Below, one piece after another: positions 8,952 to 14,290 of a DNA stretch of 64,000 nucleotides. Below the pieces are notes generated by a model, which worked only from the letters and a program-made list of their open reading frames with translations, was not told the origin of the DNA and searched no databases. Numbering within the stretch: the first letter of the stretch is position 1; each line of letters starts with the position of its first letter. The stretch spans positions 2,356,001 to 2,420,000 of the forward strand of contig NZ_CP034661.1 in NCBI RefSeq assembly GCF_003971235.1, in the 5' to 3' direction. Source of the stretch: Chryseobacterium aureum (GTDB lineage Bacteria; Bacteroidota; Bacteroidia; Flavobacteriales; Weeksellaceae). The position numbers and the translations under genes were made by a program.

Positions 8952-9872
8952 TTACTTTTCAAACTCCCCTGCAATCCATTTCAGCAAATCTTCATATTCT
9001 TTTTCAGAATATCCTAATTGCAAATAACGAATATCATCCGCCTTTCTGTACCATGTCAGCTGGCGTTTTGCATATCTGCGGCTGTTCTTTTTAATTTCCG
9101 AAACGGCAAAATCAAGGTCCCATTCACCATCAAAATATTTGAAAAGCTCCGCATATCCTACCGTATTCAAAGCCGTCAGTTCTTTGAATTTCTCAAGACT
9201 TTTCACCTCATCCAGCAAGCCTTTCTCCATCATAATATCTACCCTGCGGTTGATTCTGTCATACAGTTCTTCCCTTGGAGCTTCTATCCCGATGCGGATC
9301 ACCTTAAAATCTCTGCCATGTTGAGAAACCGAAATATGTTCAGAATATTTTTTATCCGTCTGCCAGATAATATCAATGGCTCTCAAGAGCCTGCGGTGAT
9401 TGTGAATATCTACCACACTGAAATATTCGGGATCAAGTTCCTGCAAAATCTCCTGAAGTTTTTCTATCCCCTCCTGCTCCATAATAATCTGAAGTTTCTC
9501 CTGATTTTTCGGATTGGCTTCCGGAAGATCATGCAGACCTTCTATCACAGCTTTTTCGTACATCATGCTTCCGCCAACAAGAATTACGGTATCATGCGCA
9601 ATAAAAAGCTCATTGAGTTTTTGAAGGGCATCTTCTTCGTACTGCCCGATAGAATAATAGTCTTCTACTGAAAGATTCCCAATAAAATGATGAGGTGCAG
9701 CTGCCAGTTCTTCTTCAGATGGCGCAGCCGTTCCTATTTTCATTTCTTTAAAAAACTGACGGGAATCACAGGAAATAATCTCCGTATTGAAATGTTTCGC
9801 CAAATCAATGGCCAATCTCGTTTTCCCAATTCCGGTGGGTCCTACTACAGAAATCAAATTTTTCTTTTTCAC
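8952..9872 (-). CDS. miaA: tRNA dimethylallyltransferase MiaA
   Basis: MiaA transfers a dimethylallyl group to N6 of A37 in tRNAs that read codons starting with U. The 306-residue protein opens with the P-loop VGPTGIGKT (residues ~10-18), followed by the substrate-binding EIISCDSRQFFKEMKIGTAAPS. Further on are ILVGGSMMYEKAVIEGLHDLP and NHRRLLRAIDIIWQT, then TVGYAELFKYFDGEWDLDFAVSEIKKNSRRYAKRQLTWYRK, the family's C-terminal tRNA-binding signature. The start codon appears to be GTG (9870-9872), only four bases after a TAnnTTTG box, so the mRNA may be leaderless. Confidence 0.95.
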   Translation of the reverse strand: MKKKNLISVVGPTGIGKTRLAIDLAKHFNTEIISCDSRQFFKEMKIGTAAPSEEELAAAPHHFIGNLSVEDYYSIGQYEEDALQKLNELFIAHDTVILVGGSMMYEKAVIEGLHDLPEANPKNQEKLQIIMEQEGIEKLQEILQELDPEYFSVVDIHNHRRLLRAIDIIWQTDKKYSEHISVSQHGRDFKVIRIGIEAPREELYDRINRRVDIMMEKGLLDEVKSLEKFKELTALNTVGYAELFKYFDGEWDLDFAVSEIKKNSRRYAKRQLTWYRKADDIRYLQLGYSEKEYEDLLKWIAGEFEK

Positions 9873-9876
9873 ACCG

Positions 9877-9884
9877 CAAATTTA
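9877..9884 (-). promoter_or_regulatory. -7 promoter box abutting miaA
   Basis: On the minus strand TAAATTTG ends four bases before the GTG start codon. Transcription would start at or next to the first codon. Confidence 0.65.
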
Positions 9885-9904
9885 CGAAAACGAGTTTATT
9901 TAAT

Positions 9905-9989
9905 TTGCTGGAAGATGGAAGCCTGAGGCTGGAAGTTAAAATTGGATCTATAACAATCTTCCCGCTTCCAGCCTCCAGCTTCCAGCCAT
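9905..9989. repeat. Heptad-type intergenic repeat with inverted arms
   Basis: A left arm of GGAAG-containing 7-base units (9907-9936) faces an imperfect inverted arm of CTTCCAGCCTCCAGC units (9958-9987). The element lies between divergent miaA and the yicC-like gene. Confidence 0.75.
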
Positions 9990-10021
9990 TCAACATTAGC
10001 CCAACTATAGACTTAATTGTT

Positions 10022-10029
10022 TATCTTTG
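10022..10029 (+). promoter_or_regulatory. -7 promoter box of the yicC-gmk pair
   Basis: TATCTTTG matches TAnnTTTG, 17 bases before the ATG. The -33 element is not clear. Confidence 0.5.
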
Positions 10030-10046
10030 TAGAACAATAAAAAACT

Positions 10047-10904
10047 ATGATTTTATCAATGACCGGATTCGGTAGAGCCGAAGATGTTTTTGAAGGAAAA
10101 AAAATTACTATAGATATTAAATCTCTGAACAGCAAGAGCTTTGATTTAAATATTAAAATTCCTTTACGTTATAAAGAAAAAGAATTTGAAATCAGAAAAA
10201 TTCTTAATGATAGAATTATCCGTGGAAAAGTAGACTGCTACGTTAATATAGAGAATCTTGAAGAGTCCAATGATGTAAAAATTAATAAAAACTTAATTGA
10301 CTCCTATATCAACGAACTTAAAAACATCGCTTCAGACGGTCCGGATTTCGAATACCTTAAAATGGCGGTAAGACTTCCTGATGCCATTACATCAAGGCCT
10401 GACGAGCTTACGGAAGGAGAATGGGAAGCTTTGGCTAAAATTGTCAATAATGCTGTTGACAAATTTGAAGAATTCAGAAAAACTGAAGGCAGTATTTTGC
10501 ATGAAGAATTAAACAGGAATATTCAGAATATCGACAAATACCTGGGAGAAGTGATTCCTTTTGAAGAAGAAAGAATTGTAAGCGTGAAAGAGCGTTATCA
10601 GAAATCTTTAAAAGAATTTGAAAATGTTGATGAAACACGTTTCTATCAGGAAATGGCGTATTTCACTGAAAAACTTGATATTTCTGAAGAAAAGGTAAGA
10701 CTTACCCAGCACTTAAAATATTATAAAGAAGTAATGGATAATGAGTCTTTCAACGGAAAAAAACTGGGCTTTATTTCTCAGGAAATCGGGAGAGAAATCA
10801 ATACATTAGGCTCTAAAGCCAACCATGCAGAAATCCAGAAACTGGTAGTGATGATGAAAGATGACCTTGAAAAAATTAAAGAACAAACGTTAAACGTATT
10901 GTAA
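10047..10904 (+). CDS. YicC/YloC-family endoribonuclease-like protein
   Basis: The 285-residue protein starts with the family hallmark MILSMTGFGRAE and continues with IKSLNSKSFDLNIKIPLRYKEKEFEIRKILND. It ends with GKKLGFISQEIGREINTLGSKANHAEIQKLVVMMKDDLEKIKEQTLNVL, where the conserved FxxQExxREINTxxSK motif is complete. YicC proteins have been associated with RNA cleavage and stationary-phase fitness. Their exact substrate in Bacteroidota is not known. The gene precedes gmk by 86 bases, an order that recurs in many bacteria and supports a shared role in nucleotide or RNA metabolism. Confidence 0.9.
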   Translation: MILSMTGFGRAEDVFEGKKITIDIKSLNSKSFDLNIKIPLRYKEKEFEIRKILNDRIIRGKVDCYVNIENLEESNDVKINKNLIDSYINELKNIASDGPDFEYLKMAVRLPDAITSRPDELTEGEWEALAKIVNNAVDKFEEFRKTEGSILHEELNRNIQNIDKYLGEVIPFEEERIVSVKERYQKSLKEFENVDETRFYQEMAYFTEKLDISEEKVRLTQHLKYYKEVMDNESFNGKKLGFISQEIGREINTLGSKANHAEIQKLVVMMKDDLEKIKEQTLNVL

Positions 10905-10985
10905 TGATAGGTACGAGCTACGGGATGCGTGGTTGTCATTTTTAAAAAAGAAACCCAAAACTTGGACCTCGTACCCTGAAATTGT
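10905..10985. repeat. Short inverted repeat of the heptad class
   Basis: GGTACGAG (10910-10917) and CTCGTACC (10968-10975) are exact inverse arms, each embedded in TACGAGC/TACGGGA-like 7-base units, in the gap between the yicC-like gene and gmk. Confidence 0.55.
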
Positions 10986-10990
10986 AAAAA

Positions 10991-11554
10991 ATGGATAAAG
11001 TAATTATATTTTCAGCACCATCCGGGAGCGGAAAAACTACATTGGTAAAGCATTCACTGGAAACATTTCCTGAGCTGGAATTTTCAATCTCATGCACAAC
11101 GAGACAGCCTAGAGGAAGTGAAATACATGCGGTAGATTATCATTTTCTGACGCCAGATGAGTTCAGACAGAAAATTTCTGAAGATGCTTTTGTAGAATAT
11201 GAAGAAGTATATACTGACAAATATTACGGCACTTTAAAATCTGAAGTAGAAAAAATCTGGAATCAGGGAAAAGTAGTTATTTTTGATGTAGATGTAAAAG
11301 GAGGTATCTCGTTAAAAAAATATTTTGGTGACAAAGCACTGTCTATTTTTATAGAACCCCCTTCTATTGAAGAATTGGAACGAAGATTGATCTCCAGAAA
11401 CACAGATGATGCAGAAACCATTAAAACCCGTGTCGCAAAGGCAGAAGAAGAAATGACCTACGCCAGCGAGTTTGACAAGATCGTGATTAATGAAGATCTT
11501 AATGCAGCTAAAATAGAAATAGAAAGTTTAATAAAAAGTTTTATCAGTAATTAA
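10991..11554 (+). CDS. gmk: Guanylate kinase
   Basis: Gmk phosphorylates GMP to GDP with ATP. The 187-residue protein has the P-loop FSAPSGSGKTTLVKH (residues ~7-21), the GMP-binding SISCTTRQPRGSEIHAVDYHFLTPDEF, and the EYEEVYTDKYYGT loop that contacts the guanine nucleotide. VIFDVDVKGGISLKKYF is the Walker-B-like strand and RLISRNTDDAETIKTRVAKAEEE the lid. Length and order are fully typical. It sits downstream of the yicC-like gene and ahead of nadA. Confidence 0.96.
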   Translation: MDKVIIFSAPSGSGKTTLVKHSLETFPELEFSISCTTRQPRGSEIHAVDYHFLTPDEFRQKISEDAFVEYEEVYTDKYYGTLKSEVEKIWNQGKVVIFDVDVKGGISLKKYFGDKALSIFIEPPSIEELERRLISRNTDDAETIKTRVAKAEEEMTYASEFDKIVINEDLNAAKIEIESLIKSFISN

Positions 11555-11640
11555 TGGCTGGAAGATGGAAGCAGGAGGACGGGAGTAAAATACTACACTC
11601 AAAATCTAACTTCTAATTTCTAACCTCTAGCTTCTGATAA
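11555..11640. repeat. Heptad-type intergenic repeat
   Basis: A GGAAGATGGAAGCAGG arm is followed by four consecutive degenerate 7-base units of the form AACTTCT/AATTTCT/AACCTCT/AGCTTCT. The period of seven is clearest in this copy. It lies between gmk and nadA. Confidence 0.7.
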
Positions 11641-11658
11641 TAAAAAATTGAGGTTGAT

Positions 11659-12678
11659 ATGAGTACCGAAACATTAGAAAAAGCTAAATCTGCAATTCCT
11701 GTCAGAGGATTTCTGGATATAAAAGATATTGCAATTCCTCAGGGTGAGGAACTGGTGAAAGCCATTCTTAAACTGAAAGAAGAAAAAAATGCGGTGATCC
11801 TTGCCCATTATTACCAGCCGGGAGAAATTCAGGATATTGCTGATTTCCTTGGTGATTCTTTACAACTGGCAAGACAGGCAAAAGATACCAATGCTGACAT
11901 GATTGTATTCTGTGGAGTACATTTCATGGCAGAAGCCGCTAAAATTCTGAATCCCACTAAAAAAGTAGTTCTTCCTGATACCATGGCCGGATGCTCTCTG
12001 GCAGACGGATGTTCCGGAGAAGGATTAAGAAAAATGCGTGAACAGCACCCGAATGCGTTAATTGCCACTTACATCAACTGTAACGCAGAAACTAAAGCAG
12101 AAAGTGATATCATCGTAACAAGTTCCAATGCCGAAACGGTTATTGAAGCCCTTCCGAAAGACAGACCAATTATCTTTGCACCGGATAAAAACCTGGGAAG
12201 ATATTTATCGAAGAAAACAGGCCGTGATATGATTCTGTGGGACGGAAGCTGTGTGGTACACGAAGCATTCTCAATGGAAAGAATTGCCCAGCAGTTAGCA
12301 GATAATCCGGATGCCAAACTCATTGCCCACCCGGAAAGTGAAGAAGCCGTATTAAAGCTGGCTCATTTCATAGGCTCCACCTCTGCCCTGCTGAACTATG
12401 TGGAAAAAGATGACTGCCAGAAATTCATCATTGCTACAGAAGAAGGGATCCTTCACGAAATGAGAAAACGTGCCCCTCACAAAGAACTTATTCCTGCATT
12501 GGTTTTTGATGAAAGCTGCAACTGTTCGGAATGTTTCTATATGAAGCGTAATACTATGGAAAAGCTGTATTTATGCATGAAATATGAGCTCCCTGAAATT
12601 CTTATCGACGAAGAATTACGATTAAAAGCATTGAAACCTATTGAAGCCATGCTGGATCTTTCTAAAAGTATAAAATAA
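11659..12678 (+). CDS. nadA: Quinolinate synthase A
   Basis: NadA condenses iminoaspartate with dihydroxyacetone phosphate to quinolinate in NAD synthesis and needs a [4Fe-4S] cluster. The 339-residue protein contains VILAHYYQPGEIQDIADFLGDSLQLA, VFCGVHFMAEAAKIL and PDTMAGCSLADGC. YINCNAETKAESDIIVTSSNA, IIFAPDKNLGRYL and the C-terminal DESCNCSECFYMKRNTMEKLYLCM follow. The separated cysteines for the cluster (MAGCSLADGC, YINC, SCNCSEC) are present. No other nad gene is next to it. A GG-leader peptide gene begins 52 bases downstream on the same strand. Confidence 0.96.
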   Translation: MSTETLEKAKSAIPVRGFLDIKDIAIPQGEELVKAILKLKEEKNAVILAHYYQPGEIQDIADFLGDSLQLARQAKDTNADMIVFCGVHFMAEAAKILNPTKKVVLPDTMAGCSLADGCSGEGLRKMREQHPNALIATYINCNAETKAESDIIVTSSNAETVIEALPKDRPIIFAPDKNLGRYLSKKTGRDMILWDGSCVVHEAFSMERIAQQLADNPDAKLIAHPESEEAVLKLAHFIGSTSALLNYVEKDDCQKFIIATEEGILHEMRKRAPHKELIPALVFDESCNCSECFYMKRNTMEKLYLCMKYELPEILIDEELRLKALKPIEAMLDLSKSIK

Positions 12679-12730
12679 TTTTTTTGTTATTCTATATTTA
12701 TTATATTTAGCATTCAAACTAATAATAAAT

Positions 12731-12892
12731 ATGAAAAATCTAAAAAAATTAGACCAGACAAGTCTTAAAAAAGTCAAAGGTGGCGGTGGTATATGCAACT
12801 TAAACTGCGAAATACACGAAACCTGCGGTGCGGGATGCAATGGAGAATTAATCTGCGTACCAAGAGGAATGTACATTCCCGATAATTGTTAA
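12731..12892 (+). CDS. Double-glycine leader, six-cysteine secreted peptide (plus-strand member)
   Basis: This 53-residue gene has the same 18-residue leader as its four minus-strand neighbours: MKNLKKLDQTSLKKVKGG, ending in Gly-Gly at 17-18. The predicted 35-residue core has exactly six cysteines (spacing C-x3-C-x5-C-x3-C-x5-C-x10-C) and ends in Cys. The family, common in Chryseobacterium, is usually labelled bacteriocin-like. Function is not established. Expected export is by a peptidase-containing ABC transporter that cuts after GG, with disulfides forming outside the cytoplasm. It lies between nadA and a bidirectional terminator. Confidence 0.8.
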   Translation: MKNLKKLDQTSLKKVKGGGGICNLNCEIHETCGAGCNGELICVPRGMYIPDNC

Positions 12893-12898
12893 AAAATT

Positions 12899-12930
12899 AA
12901 AGCACTGTTTTTCACAGTGCTTTTTTATTT
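12899..12930. terminator. Bidirectional terminator between convergent peptide genes
   Basis: AAGCACTG and CAGTGCTT form a stem with a T run on both strands. It ends the plus-strand peptide gene and the minus-strand peptide cluster, overlapping the last gene's stop by two bases. Confidence 0.85.
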
Positions 12931-13138
12931 AGTCAGCCGTAATGGTAACAAAGCAATCTATGCTTACCACAACACACATTCTACAGTTTTCGGACAGATT
13001 CCAATAGGCCTCACATGAAGGATCACCGGATGAGCCAGGCCCAAAAACAAGATGAGTAGGGCAGCCGTCACATCTGGAACCAGCTGCTCCATTCACCAGC
13101 TCCAAATCTTTTCTGCTTAATCTTTTAATCGTTTTCAT
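12929..13138 (-). CDS. GG/GA-leader six-cysteine peptide A
   Basis: The 69-residue peptide has an 18-residue leader (MKTIKRLSRKDLELVNGA) ending in Gly-Ala instead of Gly-Gly. C39 leader peptidases also accept Gly-Ala. The 51-residue core has six cysteines: a CDGCP start, SCEAY, NCRMC and a terminal DC. It is a clear paralogue of the next peptide (13151-13354): both share CxxCP, G-rich linker, CEA[YF], CxMCV and V-x-x-x-C. It lies 12 bases downstream of that gene in the same orientation, probably on the same transcript. Function is unknown; antimicrobial or signalling roles are possible. Confidence 0.8.
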   Translation of the reverse strand: MKTIKRLSRKDLELVNGAAGSRCDGCPTHLVFGPGSSGDPSCEAYWNLSENCRMCVVVSIDCFVTITAD

Positions 13139-13150
13139 ACTTTTAATATT

Positions 13151-13354
13151 TTAAGATACTCCTCCATCTACACATGACATGTCAACAATAACACACATTT
13201 TACAGCGGTCAGGAAGCATATGAAAAGCTTCGCATGGAGCATCACCGGGATTATTTCCGTAGGTGGTATTCTTGGGACATCCTATACATGTTGAGGGACC
13301 TGCTCCCTGTAATGTTTGAAGTTCTTTTCTGTTTAATTTCTTTACATTTTTCAT
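13151..13354 (-). CDS. GG/GA-leader six-cysteine peptide B
   Basis: The 67-residue peptide has leader MKNVKKLNRKELQTLQGA and a 49-residue core with six cysteines (CIGCP, PCEAF, RCKMC, SC). It shares its framework with peptide A, but the loops differ strongly, as in rapidly evolving secreted peptides. Spacing to A is 12 bases and to peptide C 36 bases, all in one direction. No modification enzyme (radical SAM, YcaO, lanthionine synthetase) lies nearby, so disulfide bonds are the simplest expected maturation. Confidence 0.8.
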   Translation of the reverse strand: MKNVKKLNRKELQTLQGAGPSTCIGCPKNTTYGNNPGDAPCEAFHMLPDRCKMCVIVDMSCVDGGVS

Positions 13355-13390
13355 AGTCGTTTTAATTATTTTTTTGATTTTGATTTTTTA

Positions 13391-13588
13391 TTAGCCTTCC
13401 AGCACCATACAGCTGCCGGGTATTGATGGATCATAAGGGAAAAAGTACAGACAGACTTTACGTCCTCTCAAATCTGTACAAACAGCACAGCCTTTTGGCC
13501 CGCAGTCAAGATCTACAGCGCAGGAGTCTCCTGTTCCGCCAATCACAGCTCTTAAGCTTTCTCTGTTTAATTTTTTTGAATTTCTCAT
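13391..13588 (-). CDS. GG-leader six-cysteine peptide C
   Basis: The 65-residue peptide has leader MRNSKKLNRESLRAVIGG with a true Gly-Gly. Its 47-residue core has six cysteines spaced C-x5-C-x4-C-x2-C-x8-C-x13-C. This pattern differs from peptides A, B and D and is closer to the plus-strand peptide at 12731. The cluster therefore holds two structural types. The core ends MVLEG. Confidence 0.8.
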   Translation of the reverse strand: MRNSKKLNRESLRAVIGGTGDSCAVDLDCGPKGCAVCTDLRGRKVCLYFFPYDPSIPGSCMVLEG

Positions 13589-13763
13589 GATTATTTAATT
13601 AAAATTTATTGAAATAGCTTTTAACAGTAAACCAGTTTGAATTTTTTAAATCGAATCAAGTGAAGCCCTCTTAATGTTCTTAATCTCTTATGATAGCCTG
13701 ATGGCAAAAAATTAAAAGTCTGAACAAGCTAATTGGGTAATACAATCATTTTTATCGCTTAAC

Positions 13764-13958
13764 TTAGTAAGGGTCGAAGCATTCAAAGCTTACCAATACC
13801 CTCCCTTTGCAGCATTCCGGTAAAGCATTATAATCAGCACAGGATCTGGATTCGCCTGGTCCGTATGGCCCGGCAGGACAATTCTCAAAACAGTGGTTAA
13901 CATCTCCTCCACTGATTGATTTCAGATAGCACCGGTTTAATTTCTTTAATTTTTTCAT
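13764..13958 (-). CDS. GG-leader six-cysteine peptide D
   Basis: The 64-residue peptide has leader MKKLKKLNRCYLKSISGG, unusual in carrying a cysteine (Cys10). The 46-residue core is homologous to A and B (NCPAGPYGPG, SCADY, FEC), but where those have CxMC it has CCKGR. One cysteine has moved next to its partner, leaving the total at six. A 175-base gap without a gene separates it from peptide C, so it may have its own transcript. Confidence 0.8.
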   Translation of the reverse strand: MKKLKKLNRCYLKSISGGDVNHCFENCPAGPYGPGESRSCADYNALPECCKGRVLVSFECFDPY

Positions 13959-14056
13959 GGTAGTTTGCTATTAGTTACTATGATAAATATAAGATTTTTA
14001 ATCCATTACACAAAATATATCTCTAAAAAAGGAAATATAATTACTGTGTTAAAAAA

Positions 14057-14087
14057 CTTGGCTGTTTCAAAATAATTTGTACATTTG
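14057..14087 (+). promoter_or_regulatory. Promoter of the threonine operon
   Basis: CTTG (14057-14060), 19 bases, then TACATTTG (14080-14087). The leader peptide ATG follows the -7 box by only ten bases, so the untranslated leader would be a few bases long. Confidence 0.65.
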
Positions 14088-14097
14088 TTCTGTTACA

Positions 14098-14199
14098 ATG
14101 AATTTTCTAAGAAACATATCTGATATTGCTGTACTGAAATCAATTATTTCAGGCACATCTTCTGTTTCTACATTCACAACTACAACCACTACCCCATAA
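14098..14199 (+). CDS. thrL: Threonine operon leader peptide (attenuation peptide)
   Basis: This 33-codon ORF ends STFTTTTTTP before TAA, with a run of six consecutive Thr codons (ACA ACT ACA ACC ACT ACC) and eight Thr codons in all. It lies directly 5' of thrA-thrB-thrC. A Thr-rich leader in this position is the hallmark of ribosome-mediated attenuation, known from the enterobacterial thr operon. The run also carries several serines and an isoleucine pair earlier (KSIISGTSS). The ORF is short, but its Thr run, operon position and overlap with the attenuator stems make it convincing. It is probably not described by standard gene callers. Confidence 0.8.
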   Translation: MNFLRNISDIAVLKSIISGTSSVSTFTTTTTTP

Positions 14200-14254
14200 C
14201 GGGGTAAATTTACACATATTATTTCCGGTACCCGTACTCTTTTTGTAAAGAGTA
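14190..14254 (+). promoter_or_regulatory. Attenuator-like alternative hairpins before thrA
   Basis: Three mutually exclusive pairings are visible. TACCCC (14190-14195, inside the last Thr/Pro codons) pairs with GGGGTA (14201-14206). ACGGGGTA (14199-14206) can instead pair with TACCCGT (14229-14235, one bulge), followed by ACTCTTTTT. TACTCTTT (14235-14242) pairs with AAAGAGTA (14247-14254) over a TTGT loop. The second pairing, followed by a T run, is the likeliest terminator. The last stem has no T run after it. Which state is 'off' cannot be settled by eye. Confidence 0.65.
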
Positions 14255-14290
14255 ACCACTTCTATTTATCCAACTTCAAAAAAATAATTG

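Noticed and set aside
9018..9671. 217-codon plus-strand ORF antisense to miaA
   Set aside because: Its length comes from codon bias on the opposite strand; the translation is low-complexity and unlike any family.
12929..13958. Lanthipeptide or radical-SAM RiPP cluster
   Set aside because: No modification enzyme lies nearby and nadA next door is an ordinary quinolinate synthase, so disulfide maturation is the simpler reading.
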